From NCBI GenBank assembly GCA_049115495.1, contig JAGDZV010000011.1:1-64000 (forward strand): a DNA stretch of 64,000 bases, in the 5' to 3' direction. The notes beneath the pieces were generated by a model, which searched no databases, had not been told where the DNA came from, and saw nothing but the letters and a program-made list of their open reading frames with translations. Below, piece after piece: positions 1 through 9,059 of this stretch (its first letter is position 1; the number at the start of each line of letters is the position of its first letter). The stretch is from JACPUW01 sp049115495 (GTDB taxonomy: Bacteria; Bacteroidota; Bacteroidia; CAILMK01; JACPUW01). The translations under genes and the position numbers were made by a program.

Positions 1-182
1 CTGTACAGGTGTTTAACCGCTGGGGACAAATGATGTGGGAGAGTGAGAATATTGACGAAAGTTGGGATGGTACCACCAATGGTGTGACGTGCATGCCTGA
101 TGTTTACCTATACGTAGTTAAAGCCACCAATATAGATGGCAATGACTATGAGTTTACAGGTACTGTTACTCTCATTAGATAA
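1..182 (+). CDS. 3' end of a T9SS type B sorted surface/secreted protein
   Basis: Partial gene cut by the left edge; the reading frame begins at base 3 and ends with TAA at 180-182. The visible 59 residues are the end of the gliding-motility-associated (CHU_C, T9SS type B) C-terminal sorting domain: VFNRWGQMMWES, then a SWDGTTNG turn, VYLYVVKA and a final beta strand FTGTVTLIR. In this family the domain routes large exported proteins through the type IX secretion system and is removed or anchored at the surface. The functional part of the protein lies outside the window, so no role can be given. Confidence 0.9.
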   Translation, partial: VQVFNRWGQMMWESENIDESWDGTTNGVTCMPDVYLYVVKATNIDGNDYEFTGTVTLIR

Positions 183-200
183 AAAACAATAAACATAAGT

Positions 201-244
201 GTAAATAAGAAAAGGGTGCTTGATAGCTCCCTTTTCTTATTTAC
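201..244. terminator. Bidirectional intrinsic terminator
   Basis: A perfect 16-bp inverted repeat (201-216 with 229-244) has a 12-base loop and a G+C core, GGG/CCC, flanked by A- and T-rich arms. It lies between two convergent genes, the T9SS fragment (+) and the propeller-SPOR gene (-), so it can serve both. Confidence 0.85.
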
Positions 245-255
245 ATAGTTCGGTG

Positions 256-1392
256 CTAAAATTTGTGTGGGTGTATCGTCATTAGCCAAGATCCGTCAAA
301 AAGCTCTTGATGCTTTGCTCTTTCTGCTACGGCGACTTCTTGATTTTGATAAAGACCAGCACAAAGTCTGTAGTAGCCATCTGTTAAATTAGATAAATAG
401 CACTTAATGCCATTTTGCTTGAAAGATTGCATTTGTGCTAAAGCCCATTTTGGGTTTGTATAACTGTTAATCACCCATGTATACCTTCCCGAACTGTCTA
501 AGGCATTTGTAGTATAGTAATTTATATTGCTCGAAAGTGTATCCTGAATTTTGAAACAGGTAGTCCCAACTATTTTGAAAGTACTATTTTTCTGTGCAAC
601 ACCTCTTAGGGAATAATTTACCGTTCTACTTTCAAGATGTTGAAGATTTTTGGAGTTGAACTTTCCTAAAATCTGATTTTCTGATTGAAACATGTATACT
701 GAAGAATCGCAATTAAATACTGGGCCGGGAATATTTTCGGTTGTAAAAAAGGCTTCGAGTTTTCTTGAGCTTAAATCGATTTTCACCAGTGATTTTGAAG
801 AACGAACTCCGCAATAAAGGTGGGCCTCATTTTGACTCAAAGACAGATGACGGGGAGAACGTCCATTTACCAAAATAGAATCCAAAATTTCTAAATTATT
901 CAGATCAACCACCAGAATACTTCGCGAGAATAATCCTGAAACATAAATTTCGCTTCGTTTTTCGCTTATTGCTATTCCAAAAGGAGTTGAAGAAATAGTG
1001 CTACTAATTACGTTATTCGTTCCGTTGTTGGCACAAATCAGACTATTTGATTCAGGGCATACAATTACTGTGTGCGCTCCATTGTTTACATAATGCAGGT
1101 TGCGACCTGTATTTCTATTCACCGCGTAATGGGTAATATATGTATGACCATTGCTTGACCTATTTAAGTACCATCGTTTAATTAAACTCTCGCGATATGC
1201 TTTTCTGGCTGCGAACGTATATGGCGGAATATTTAATGTTGAATCAGGGTTAAAGTTATAAATACAGTATTCTGAGCTATTGTTATTTGACGATGAGAAT
1301 GAATCACAATCAATAAATTCAAAACCTTGCGATAAAACTTGAAGTGAATTAAAGATTGCAAATAAGGTTAGTAACCATATTTTCCTTTCCAT
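256..1392 (-). CDS. Exported YVTN-type beta-propeller protein with C-terminal SPOR domain
   Basis: About 378 residues. I take the start at MERKIWLL (1392), which begins a clear signal peptide ending near VLSQG; an upstream in-frame ATG at 1407 would add five residues. The middle (about residues 80-230) has repeats such as GIAISEKRSEIYVSG and HLSLSQNEAHLYCG, typical of YVTN/Lpp-like propellers. The last 70 residues (YTWVINSYTNPKWALAQMQ to the end) look like a SPOR fold, a family that binds denuded septal peptidoglycan. The start lies inside the 3' end of rarA (25-bp overlap), so the two are probably co-transcribed. Function inferred only: a periplasmic or cell-wall protein. Confidence 0.75.
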   Translation of the reverse strand: MERKIWLLTLFAIFNSLQVLSQGFEFIDCDSFSSSNNNSSEYCIYNFNPDSTLNIPPYTFAARKAYRESLIKRWYLNRSSNGHTYITHYAVNRNTGRNLHYVNNGAHTVIVCPESNSLICANNGTNNVISSTISSTPFGIAISEKRSEIYVSGLFSRSILVVDLNNLEILDSILVNGRSPRHLSLSQNEAHLYCGVRSSKSLVKIDLSSRKLEAFFTTENIPGPVFNCDSSVYMFQSENQILGKFNSKNLQHLESRTVNYSLRGVAQKNSTFKIVGTTCFKIQDTLSSNINYYTTNALDSSGRYTWVINSYTNPKWALAQMQSFKQNGIKCYLSNLTDGYYRLCAGLYQNQEVAVAERAKHQELFDGSWLMTIHPHKF

Positions 1393-2636
1393 AGGGATTT
1401 GAGCCATGCTTTTAAACTGTTTTCTTTTGGGTTTAAACCAGGTTTGTAAAGTTTGGTATTTATGATTTGCTCTGGTAAATACTCTTGGTCAATGTGGTTT
1501 CCTTGAAAGTCGTGAGGATACTTGTAATTTTTGCCATAATCTAGTGCTTTCATAAGCTTAGTTGGCGCATTTCTTAAGTGTAAAGGAATAGGAAGATCCC
1601 CTGTTTTGCCAACCAAAGCCATGGCTTCATTTATGGCATTGTAACTTGCATTAGACTTTGGTGATGTGGCCAAATAAATGGCGCATTGCGAAAGAATAAT
1701 TCTTGCTTCAGGCATTCCTATGTTTGAAGCAGCACTAAAACAGTTGTTTGCTAATACAAGAGCATTTGGATTTGCATTACCAATATCTTCAGATGCCGAA
1801 ATAATCATCCTTCGAGCAATAAACTTAATGTCTTCTCCTGCTTTTAGCATTCTTGCCAAATAGTAAACGGCGGCGTTAGGATCACTTCCTCTTATTGATT
1901 TTATAAATGCAGATATTACGTCATAGTGATTTTCCCCTTTCTTATCATACTTAGGTAAAATAGTGCTGGCAGATTTCTCAACCAGTTCGTTGGTAATAAC
2001 TATTTTATCTTCTTGTTGCTGTTCAACAACCAACTCCAATAAATTAAGGGCCCGTCGTGCATCACCGCCCGATAGTTTTATTAGCGCTTGATTTTCAATT
2101 ATTTCAATGCTTTTCTTAGATAAGAACTCATCATTTTTAATGGCATTTTTAAATAGAATAGACAACTCGTCAACAGTAAACTCATTGAGCACAAAAACTT
2201 GGCAACGGCTCAATAATGCTGATATAACTTCAAAAGATGGATTCTCTGTAGTTGCGCCAATAAGCGTTATAATGCCATTTTCTACAGCACCTAATAAGGC
2301 ATCTTGTTGGGCTTTGTTAAACCTATGAATTTCATCAATAAAGAGTAATGATTTTCCTAGTTTTTTTGATGTCTCAATTACATTTTTGACATCTTTTACA
2401 CCTGCTTGTATAGCACTTAATGAAAAGAATTGTAGATCTATTTCTTTAGCCAAAAGCTGAGCAAGTGTGGTTTTGCCAACGCCTGGGGGGCCCCAAAGTA
2501 TTATGGATGGTAGCACCTTTGATTTTAATAGAGAAGAGATTATACCCTTTGGACCAATCAAATGCTCTTGACCAATATATTCTTCAAGCGTTGTAGGTCT
2601 TTGTCTTTCTGCAAGAGGAGCATGCTTAGCATTCAT
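1368..2636 (-). CDS. rarA: Replication-associated recombination protein A (AAA+ ATPase)
   Basis: 422 residues, the usual length for RarA/MgsA. Walker A GPPGVGKTT lies at residues 49-57, Walker B LLFIDEIHRF at 97-106, sensor 1 GATTENPSFE follows, and the C-terminal half holds the MgsA-type tetramerisation region (GGDARRALNLLE, then SDPNAAVYYLARML). The family acts at stalled replication forks with SSB, loading or remodelling recombination proteins; it is cytoplasmic. Start ATG at 2636 gives the conserved N-terminus MNAKHAPLAERQRPTTLEEYIGQ... cut here at the first residues. The gene is divergent from the thioesterase gene and overlaps the downstream propeller-SPOR gene. Confidence 0.96.
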   Translation of the reverse strand: MNAKHAPLAERQRPTTLEEYIGQEHLIGPKGIISSLLKSKVLPSIILWGPPGVGKTTLAQLLAKEIDLQFFSLSAIQAGVKDVKNVIETSKKLGKSLLFIDEIHRFNKAQQDALLGAVENGIITLIGATTENPSFEVISALLSRCQVFVLNEFTVDELSILFKNAIKNDEFLSKKSIEIIENQALIKLSGGDARRALNLLELVVEQQQEDKIVITNELVEKSASTILPKYDKKGENHYDVISAFIKSIRGSDPNAAVYYLARMLKAGEDIKFIARRMIISASEDIGNANPNALVLANNCFSAASNIGMPEARIILSQCAIYLATSPKSNASYNAINEAMALVGKTGDLPIPLHLRNAPTKLMKALDYGKNYKYPHDFQGNHIDQEYLPEQIINTKLYKPGLNPKENSLKAWLKSLWKGKYGY

Positions 2637-2706
2637 ACAAATACGAATGTCGCAAGAACAAGCCTTAAGTGCAGCAATCTTTTAAACTATGCCCGAGCAT
2701 CAGGCT

Positions 2707-2714
2707 TAAATTTG
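2707..2714 (+). promoter_or_regulatory. -7 promoter element for the thioesterase gene
   Basis: TAAATTTG is an exact match to the Bacteroidota -7 consensus TAnnTTTG. A T-rich -33-like patch (CTTTTA, about 2679-2684) lies about 22 bp upstream. The predicted start of transcription is near 2720, about 11 bases before the ATG at 2731. Confidence 0.6.
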
Positions 2715-2730
2715 CTCCAAATCTAAAAAC

Positions 2731-3204
2731 ATGATAGATACTTCTTTTAGCATTAATGAACTTAACGCGGGTAATGCTGGTAACATGTCAGAAAACTTGG
2801 GAATTGAGTTTGTTGACGTTTCAAAAGAATATTTAAAGGCTAGAATGCCAGTGGATAAGAGAACTGTTCAACCCATTGGGATATTAAATGGTGGGGCATC
2901 AGCTGCCCTAGCTGAAACAGTTGGTAGTTTAGCGAGCTATTTAAGCGTTGATAGAAGTAAGTACTTTACAGTTGGCCTTGAAATAAAGTGTAACCACATA
3001 CGAAGTGTCGCAACTGGGTTTGTTTATGGCAAAGCAACAGCGGCCCATTTAGGTAAAAGAACCCAGGTGTGGCAAATTGAGATAACAGACGATAATGAAA
3101 AGCTGGTTTGCTTAAGCACCTTAACGGTTCAGGTAATGAAGCTTGATGATAACCCTTTTGCAGTTAAAATGCTCAGAGATAGTCCCCTGGCAGCTTATAT
3201 CTAA
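2731..3204 (+). CDS. Hotdog-fold acyl-CoA thioesterase (PaaI/YbdB-type)
   Basis: 157 residues. The hotdog family signature is clear: NGGASAALAETVGSLAS at residues 53-69, where the NGG turn and the acidic E62 correspond to the catalytic region of the PaaI/EntH/MenI group, followed by strands such as FTVGLEIKCNHIRSV. These cytosolic enzymes hydrolyse aromatic or acyl-CoA thioesters; in several bacteria the member nearest this type acts on 1,4-dihydroxy-2-naphthoyl-CoA in menaquinone synthesis, but no menaquinone gene is adjacent, so the substrate is open. Its 3' end overlaps the convergent WD40 gene by four bases. Confidence 0.85.
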   Translation: MIDTSFSINELNAGNAGNMSENLGIEFVDVSKEYLKARMPVDKRTVQPIGILNGGASAALAETVGSLASYLSVDRSKYFTVGLEIKCNHIRSVATGFVYGKATAAHLGKRTQVWQIEITDDNEKLVCLSTLTVQVMKLDDNPFAVKMLRDSPLAAYI

Positions 3205-4091
3205 AGTTTTGTAACTTCATAAACTCTTACAATTCTATCATCACCAACGGCCACAAGTAAAGATTTACTTAGCATGAGCAGTTTATTAACAGAATGGCTT
3301 GAAGCCAGCTCTATTTTGGTGCGATCAATAACCTTATCAAGTAGTAATGTTTCGGCATCCCAAATTTTAATTGATTTATCTCGGCTGGCCGAAACTATCT
3401 TATTTTCCGAGCCTAGATGAACAAGGTCATTAACCGCAAAAAGGTGACTGGGTATTTCAATTAGGGGTTTAAAGCTTTTTGCATCCCATAACTTCATTAT
3501 GGCGTCTTTTCCTCCACTTAAAAAGTAGTTTTTATCAATAGAAAGCAGTGAGAAAATGGAGTCGTTATGTGCAGAGTCAATTCTTTTGACTAAATCCATT
3601 TCATCAAACACCAGTATTTCATTTGCTGAAGTGCCCACCAGTATAAGTTCATTTGATTGTCTTATTATGGTTCTAATGTGTGCTTCAGAAACTTGTTTTT
3701 TGAGTTCTATTTTTAAAGAATGCTTAGAGATCTTTATAATAAAACCATTCGCGCAGCCCATGTAAATTGAATGCTGATTTACAAGTGCAGTAAAAATTCC
3801 ATGGCCTAACTTAAATTCTGAGATGACCTTTTTCTTAGTATGATCGTAAAAGAAAAGATCACCTGAGTTGGTACCAATGGCAATAGTATGCTCATTAATA
3901 TGCTCTAAAAGATAAATACTGCTATCAGTCTTCGCAATAAGGTTAGCACTAGAAGTGTCACTCAAATCCCATTTTAATAGTTGGCCATCTCCTCCTCCAG
4001 TTAAAAAACAACTTTCATTGAGCTTTAAACATGTGTATATGCAGTCTTTATGGGCGGGTAGGTGATACTTAAGGTTTACGTGAAATTTCAC
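3201..4091 (-). CDS. WD40 repeat protein
   Basis: About 296 residues from a GTG at 4091; an alternative TTG at 4127 adds 12. Repeats with GH/AH...WD spacing are visible: ESCFLTGGGDGQLLKWDL, NYFLSGGKDAIMKLWDA, NKIVSASRDKSIKIWDA, with HKD and HND blade starts. This is a single seven-bladed propeller without signal peptide, hence probably a cytoplasmic scaffold. Small stand-alone WD40 proteins next to a phosphopantetheinyl transferase are common in this phylum (recollection, not verified); no function is established. Divergent from the transferase gene with only a few tens of bases between starts. Confidence 0.8.
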   Translation of the reverse strand: MKFHVNLKYHLPAHKDCIYTCLKLNESCFLTGGGDGQLLKWDLSDTSSANLIAKTDSSIYLLEHINEHTIAIGTNSGDLFFYDHTKKKVISEFKLGHGIFTALVNQHSIYMGCANGFIIKISKHSLKIELKKQVSEAHIRTIIRQSNELILVGTSANEILVFDEMDLVKRIDSAHNDSIFSLLSIDKNYFLSGGKDAIMKLWDAKSFKPLIEIPSHLFAVNDLVHLGSENKIVSASRDKSIKIWDAETLLLDKVIDRTKIELASSHSVNKLLMLSKSLLVAVGDDRIVRVYEVTKL

Positions 4092-4133
4092 AAATTCGAG
4101 TATTCTTACATTCGCATTTAAAAACAAAGTTAC

Positions 4134-4763
4134 TTGGCATTAGTTGAGATAAGGGAGCTAAAACCCGCCAATTATTTAGGGGTTTGGAAGATTGAAGAGT
4201 CAGAACAATTTTTTAACGAAAACCTTTGGCTTGATGATGAAGAAAAACAATTCTTAGCCAGTATAAATGCCCCTGGCAGAAGGCTACAATGGCTTGCCAG
4301 CAGGTTATTGATTAGAAAAATTATTAATCCGGCCGGTCAAATTCTTATGGAGTGGGACAGCTTTGGAAAACCAATAATTATTAACTACGATTTTGAAGTA
4401 TCAATTTCTCATTGTACCGATATGGTTGCTGTAATAGTGGGTGATTCAAAATCTGGAATTGATATTGAAAAGCAGGATAGAAAAGTTGAAAGGATAGCAA
4501 AAAAATTTGTGCGCGAAGATGAATATGCTTTTGTTGAAGATTCTATCTGTACTGATTACTACATTACATTTTGGGCTGCAAAAGAAACCATGTTTAAATA
4601 TTATGGAGGTGGAGGAATAGACTTTAAAGAGCATATGAAGTTATATCCTTTTAAAATGGGTGAAAAAGGCCATTTTGAAATGGAATACATGAAAGGTAGG
4701 TCAGAGCTACTGAAGATATATTATGAATGGGTTGACGGTCATATACTAACCTATTGCTTGTAA
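4134..4763 (+). CDS. 4'-phosphopantetheinyl transferase (Sfp/EntD superfamily)
   Basis: 209 residues. The transferase converts apo carrier proteins to holo form by moving phosphopantetheine from CoA to a serine. Key motifs are present: SISHC at 90-94, the Mg-binding GIDIE at 108-112, and WAAKETMFK at 147-155 with K150 and E151. The start is the TTG at 4134: the frame is open upstream only to 4119 and holds no ATG, GTG or TTG before it, and a downstream ATG would remove the N-terminal half. The next gene begins two bases after the stop, so the kinase at 4765 is probably in the same transcript. The carrier-protein target is not in the window. Confidence 0.9.
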   Translation: MALVEIRELKPANYLGVWKIEESEQFFNENLWLDDEEKQFLASINAPGRRLQWLASRLLIRKIINPAGQILMEWDSFGKPIIINYDFEVSISHCTDMVAVIVGDSKSGIDIEKQDRKVERIAKKFVREDEYAFVEDSICTDYYITFWAAKETMFKYYGGGGIDFKEHMKLYPFKMGEKGHFEMEYMKGRSELLKIYYEWVDGHILTYCL

Positions 4764-4764
4764 T

Positions 4765-6705
4765 ATGAAATATACTAGATGTGTAATTGCGTGGTTATTC
4801 GCCCTTATGGTTATAAATGCCACCTTAGCACAAAGTCAAAACGTAGAATTAACAAAAGAATTAGAAAAGCTTGAAGCTCAACTACTGGCTTATAATACTT
4901 CAGATGCCGATACTTTTTTGGTGGTGGCCAATTATTTAGATAGCCTTGCTCAAAAATCTGGCGACTCACTCTTTATGGCCAAGGGAGCATACTTTATTGC
5001 AGAAGGTTTAGAATACCATTCCTTTTATGATAGTTCAATTCAAATCATGAAAAGGGGAATACCAATTTTTAAGAGGCTTAAAGATTCCGTTTATTGGGCG
5101 AGTAGTTACAACCAAATAGGTTTGGTCCTTTGGCGAACGGGAAGTTTATTAGAATCGAGCGAAAACCATATACGCGCACTCAAAATTCAAGAAGAGTCTA
5201 ATAATGAAGATGGAAAAGCATACAGCACCAACTTTTTAGGCATGATAATGCGCCAATTGGGTAGGAACGATGAATCTCTAGAATACTATCGCAAAGCATT
5301 AAAGGCTAGAAAAGAACTTAAGGATACCATTAATATGGCTGCCATATATTCTAATTTAGGAAACGTGCTTAGAAGTGATGGGAACTACGATTCTTGTTTA
5401 TACTATCAGCGTAAATCTCTAGAGTTATACAAAAGTCAGAATAATCGAAAGGGGATTTTTGGAATATATCAAAATGTAGGAGTAGTATTTTTTTATATGA
5501 AAAAATTTGATAGTGCCTACTATTATTACTACAAGTCTTATGAAATGGCTAAAGAATTGAATGATAGGTTTAATGAAGGTATGGCTAACTATAATTTAGG
5601 TAATGTGCTTACCCAAATGGGGCAGCCACAAAAGGCTATAGATTTTATGGAAAAGAGTAGGCAAATAGCAGTTGAAATTAAAGATTATGAAGGTGTGCAG
5701 TACGCACACGAAGGGCTATCAGGGGCCTACGATATTTTAGGAAATAGTGATAAAACAATATATCATTATGGACGATTCAGAGATTTGAAAGACTCTATTT
5801 CTGGAGCAAGGGCTAATGAAAGAATAGCTGAGATAGAAGAAAAATATGCTTCTGAACAAAAGACGGCACGAATAAAACTTTTAAAGAAAACAGATGAAGT
5901 GAAAACATTAAAGCTTCAGAATTCAAATGAGATAATTAGTAAGCAAAGAAGATTAATACTTTTTGCGGTAGTTCTTTTGGCAATTATAATGGTGGGAGGA
6001 GCCTTTTTTTGGCAGTTGCAAAAACAAAAGCAGAAAAATAGATTACAACACCAAGAACTTAACCATCAAAAGCAGTTGTTAGAAAACACAGTTCATTCTC
6101 AAGAAGAAGAAAGAAAAAGAATAGCAATAGACTTACATGATGGTATTGCTCAATCTCTTTCAGGTTTAAAACTTGCCTTTGTTTACCTAAAAGATAAAAT
6201 TGGGTTTAGTGAAAGTGAGCTGGAGTCAAAATATATTGATGCCTTAAATACACTTGATGATGCTTGTGTTGAAGTGAGAAATATGTCTCACCAAATGATG
6301 CCAAGAGTGTTGTTAGAAAGCGGACTAATAGCCGCTATTGATGATATGCTAAGTAAAACTCTTGGAAACGCTAAAATCAAGTATAATTACGAATACATGG
6401 GCTTTAATAATGATAGGCTCAGTGAAGCAATAGAAATTAGCCTATATCGGATATGCCAAGAATTAATTCAAAATACCATTAAGCACAGTAATGCAACAAA
6501 TGTTGAAGTCAATTTAATGAAGGGCAATGAGAGTGTAATTATGGTGGTAGAAGATAATGGAAAAGGGATTGATACAGACTCAAGTGATGGCATTGGACTG
6601 TTAAATATTAGAAGTAGAGCAAACACTTTAAAAGGTAATGTAAATTTTGACTCACTTGATGGTTCTGGGCTTTCGGCTACGATAAGAATTCCTTTGAATA
6701 CTTAA
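4765..6705 (+). CDS. TPR-containing sensor histidine kinase (HisKA_3 type)
   Basis: 646 residues. Signal peptide 1-23, periplasmic tetratricopeptide repeats about 105-345, coiled coil, one membrane span about 397-417, then a HisKA_3 dimerisation domain with phospho-acceptor H458 (KRIAIDLHDGIAQSLSG) and an HATPase_c domain (N-box ELIQNTIKH, G-box DNGKG at 597-601, GIGLLN at 609-614). This architecture is the NarX/DesK-like class common in Bacteroidota, where periplasmic TPRs sense an unknown ligand. The LuxR/NarL-type regulator 80 bases downstream is the likely phosphorylation partner. Complete by all visible motifs. Confidence 0.93.
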   Translation: MKYTRCVIAWLFALMVINATLAQSQNVELTKELEKLEAQLLAYNTSDADTFLVVANYLDSLAQKSGDSLFMAKGAYFIAEGLEYHSFYDSSIQIMKRGIPIFKRLKDSVYWASSYNQIGLVLWRTGSLLESSENHIRALKIQEESNNEDGKAYSTNFLGMIMRQLGRNDESLEYYRKALKARKELKDTINMAAIYSNLGNVLRSDGNYDSCLYYQRKSLELYKSQNNRKGIFGIYQNVGVVFFYMKKFDSAYYYYYKSYEMAKELNDRFNEGMANYNLGNVLTQMGQPQKAIDFMEKSRQIAVEIKDYEGVQYAHEGLSGAYDILGNSDKTIYHYGRFRDLKDSISGARANERIAEIEEKYASEQKTARIKLLKKTDEVKTLKLQNSNEIISKQRRLILFAVVLLAIIMVGGAFFWQLQKQKQKNRLQHQELNHQKQLLENTVHSQEEERKRIAIDLHDGIAQSLSGLKLAFVYLKDKIGFSESELESKYIDALNTLDDACVEVRNMSHQMMPRVLLESGLIAAIDDMLSKTLGNAKIKYNYEYMGFNNDRLSEAIEISLYRICQELIQNTIKHSNATNVEVNLMKGNESVIMVVEDNGKGIDTDSSDGIGLLNIRSRANTLKGNVNFDSLDGSGLSATIRIPLNT

Positions 6706-6730
6706 GATGAGTGAGTTTCACCCTATGAAG

Positions 6731-6760
6731 TTGATAAAAGTGATATTTTCCCTACCTTGC
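6731..6760 (+). promoter_or_regulatory. Probable promoter of the NarL-type regulator
   Basis: A -33-like TTG at 6731-6733 and a -7-like TACCTTGC at 6753-6760 are 19 bases apart, the expected Bacteroidota spacing. The regulator can therefore be transcribed separately from the upstream kinase gene. The -7 element deviates from TAnnTTTG. Confidence 0.4.
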
Positions 6761-6785
6761 CATTGATTGATAAGGAAGGTTTTTT

Positions 6786-7430
6786 ATGGTAAGGTTGGCA
6801 ATTGCTGATGATCATCAATTGGTATTGGACGGACTCAAGGCCTTAATAAGTGATATTGCTGATTTTGAGCTTGTGGCCGAAGGAAATAATGGAAAAGATA
6901 TTTGTCTTATAGCAGAGAACTTTGATCTTGATTTGGCTTTGATTGACATAGATATGCCAATTATGAATGGCATGCAGGCTACTGAAATTCTTAAAAAGAA
7001 GCATCCTGAAATAAAGGTTTTAGTGCTAACCATGCACAACGAAAAGGGCATTATTCAAAAAGTACTTGAAGTAGGTGCTGATGGTTACTTGCTAAAGAAC
7101 ACTAATCAACAGGAGCTTGTAGGTGCAATTAGAAAGGTAATTGCTGGCGAAAAGTATTTTTCAAGTGAAGTAACCATGAGCCTTGCTACACCGGGTCAAG
7201 GTGCTAAGGTTATACTTCAAAACCAAGAGCTCGATACCTCATTAACTGAAAGGGAAACTGAAATTCTAAAGCTAGTTGCCCAAGGTTATTCAAATAAAGA
7301 AATAGGAGATACTCTTTTTATCAGCCACAGAACTGTAGATACACACAGAACAAATCTTATGCGCAAGCTAGACGCAAAGAATATTGCAGGACTAATAAGA
7401 TATGCTATGAGAACCGGCCTAATAGACTAA
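6786..7430 (+). CDS. NarL/FixJ-family response regulator
   Basis: 214 residues. Receiver domain about 1-120 with acidic pair D8 D9, phospho-acceptor D54 (LALIDIDMP), T/K positions VLTMHN and YLLKN. LuxR-type helix-turn-helix about 145-210: LTERETEILKLVAQGYSNKE followed by SHRTVDTHRTNLMRKLD. It is the expected partner of the HisKA_3 kinase just upstream, and acts as a DNA-binding transcription factor. The target genes are unknown. Its 3' end overlaps the convergent exported-protein gene by four bases. Confidence 0.93.
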   Translation: MVRLAIADDHQLVLDGLKALISDIADFELVAEGNNGKDICLIAENFDLDLALIDIDMPIMNGMQATEILKKKHPEIKVLVLTMHNEKGIIQKVLEVGADGYLLKNTNQQELVGAIRKVIAGEKYFSSEVTMSLATPGQGAKVILQNQELDTSLTERETEILKLVAQGYSNKEIGDTLFISHRTVDTHRTNLMRKLDAKNIAGLIRYAMRTGLID

Positions 7431-7885
7431 TTAGGATCAACCTTCCTTTTTGCAAATCTAATTTTGGCTCTTTTTCTTAGATAAACATCTGTTGGCTCTC
7501 CAAATTCATTTTGAAGTCGTAGCCCTCTAATCCAAAGTACTTTGGCGTATTTGATGTTATTCTTAATTACCAAAGGCATTTCATCTTTGTCGTATCTTCT
7601 TAAGATAGTTTCCTCACCAGTGTATAAATACCACTCGCATGAAAAAACTTCTTCTGGTTTTACATCAACTCCGTTTAGGCAGCTATAAATCTTTGCCGCA
7701 CTATTCATGCACAAAAGATCTTCTTGAGAAAGCGAATCTTCTACCTCACATGGGCAATCTTCATCGGTACTATCTTGAGCCATTGCGCTATAGATGTTCG
7801 ATGTTGAACTATTGGGTTCAGTTGTAAATGCCATTATGGCAAAAATTCCAAACGTTAAAATTACTCCGTAGATACCTAACTTCAT
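7427..7885 (-). CDS. Unrecognised exported protein
   Basis: About 152 residues from the ATG at 7885 (MKLGIYGVILTFGIFAIMAF), chosen because it starts directly with the hydrophobic segment; a longer form from 7951 is possible. After the membrane or signal segment there is an acidic, cysteine-containing stretch (DEDCPCEVEDSL) and four further Cys, suggesting disulfides in the periplasm. The C-terminus is basic (RKRAKIRFAKRKVDPN). No family is recognised. Confidence 0.6.
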   Translation of the reverse strand: MKLGIYGVILTFGIFAIMAFTTEPNSSTSNIYSAMAQDSTDEDCPCEVEDSLSQEDLLCMNSAAKIYSCLNGVDVKPEEVFSCEWYLYTGEETILRRYDKDEMPLVIKNNIKYAKVLWIRGLRLQNEFGEPTDVYLRKRAKIRFAKRKVDPN

Positions 7886-8033
7886 GTCTGTGTAAATTGA
7901 AGCTTCGAATATCTGAAACAAAACAAGATAAACGCAAACTTTATAGCTCAATTGACCATTTTTTGTTCTGAGCTGTAAAGTTTTAAATCTGAAATGTTGT
8001 TTTTGTAAGATTAAATTAGGTTCTAAAATGAAT

Positions 8034-8041
8034 TATGTTTG
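8034..8041 (+). promoter_or_regulatory. -7 promoter element for the lipoprotein gene
   Basis: TATGTTTG matches TAnnTTTG exactly. It ends 20 bases before the ATG at 8062, which supports that start over the upstream in-frame codon at 8035, since that would lie inside the promoter. No convincing -33 element was found. Confidence 0.5.
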
Positions 8042-8061
8042 CTCAAACAAAACTCCTTTTT

Positions 8062-8514
8062 ATGAAAAGCGTCTATTTTGTAATAAGCCTCGCATTTTTA
8101 TTGTCGATTTATTCTTGCGGCACCAATGGCTCTGATGAGCAGCCAGAGCCTGAATTTACACAGTCTCAATTGGCATTGCACGGTGGAGACTCAAAATTTT
8201 GGATGCTTACCAAAGAGAATTACAATGGCATTGATATTACCGCAAGTTATAAAGCCTGTGAGTTAGACAATGTGTACATTTTTGACAAATATGATAATCA
8301 GTCTATTGATGCAGGGGCTACCAAATGCCAAGATAATCCAGAGCCTGATGTAAAGAGGGGTTACTACAAACTTGACGAAGTAAACAATACTTTAGAGATA
8401 GGTAGTGCTGATACTATTTATACCGTAAATATTTTAGAGCTCTCTACAAGCAAGCTCAAATGGGACATTGAAGTTGATGGAGAGGTAATTGAGAGAATAT
8501 TTGAGCCTAGGTAA
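8062..8514 (+). CDS. Lipocalin-like lipoprotein
   Basis: About 150 residues from MKSVYFVISLAFLLSIYSC; the lipobox cysteine (SIYSC) is near residue 19, followed by GTNGSDEQ, so it is a predicted lipoprotein. The rest, with KFWMLTKENYNG, CELDNVYIFDKYD and regularly spaced beta strands, resembles the lipocalin-like exported domains frequent in Bacteroidota (small beta barrels of unknown ligand). It precedes two other small exported proteins with a similar 'W.LT' start motif. The start is supported by the promoter element at 8034-8041. Confidence 0.65.
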   Translation: MKSVYFVISLAFLLSIYSCGTNGSDEQPEPEFTQSQLALHGGDSKFWMLTKENYNGIDITASYKACELDNVYIFDKYDNQSIDAGATKCQDNPEPDVKRGYYKLDEVNNTLEIGSADTIYTVNILELSTSKLKWDIEVDGEVIERIFEPR

Positions 8515-8658
8515 CAATTTAGTTTTTACAAAACACTAAAAATAGGGCCCAATCAAAATTAGCCTAACCAAAAAGGCTCAATCTATTGGTTTATAAATTT
8601 CTTAAAGTTGCAGGGGTTACCTTTTAAGGGAGGGTGCATTAATTGGTAAACAACTACA

Positions 8659-9057
8659 TTGAAGTATTTACTATTAACCCTTACAGTTGCAACTTATGCA
8701 ATTAGTGCTTTCGGCCAAAAAAACCAAGAATCGCCTTCAATATTTAATGTAATTTATGGTGAATGGGTTTTAACAGAAAAGTACAATATAAATAACGAGA
8801 GGCTTGAAAAGCTTGGAGATGCTAGGTGCACAACCATGTATTTTGAAAAAGTCAGAAAAAATTGGTTTAGCTACTTATACTCCAATAATGGCGTAGTTTG
8901 TGGACAGAGATTAATTACTACAAGAGACAACTTTTTTTCTGGGTTTAAAGGCTACAACAGTTGGAAATATCTAAGCAATACTTCAAATACGGTAACTATC
9001 GAAGCCAGATCTGAAAGCAACGGAAACAAGTATAAATTAACCTTCTCAAAGCAATAG
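8659..9057 (+). CDS. Small exported lipocalin-like protein
   Basis: 132 residues, TTG start at 8659 giving the signal peptide MKYLLLTLTVATYAISAFGQ. The core begins with IYGEWVLTEKYN and has alternating beta strands, similar in outline to the next gene (LIGDWLLTKVHY) and to the lipoprotein before it. The adjacent gene starts two bases after the stop, so the pair is an operon and may be a diverged tandem duplication. Function not known. Confidence 0.65.
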   Translation: MKYLLLTLTVATYAISAFGQKNQESPSIFNVIYGEWVLTEKYNINNERLEKLGDARCTTMYFEKVRKNWFSYLYSNNGVVCGQRLITTRDNFFSGFKGYNSWKYLSNTSNTVTIEARSESNGNKYKLTFSKQ

Positions 9058-9059
9058 AC

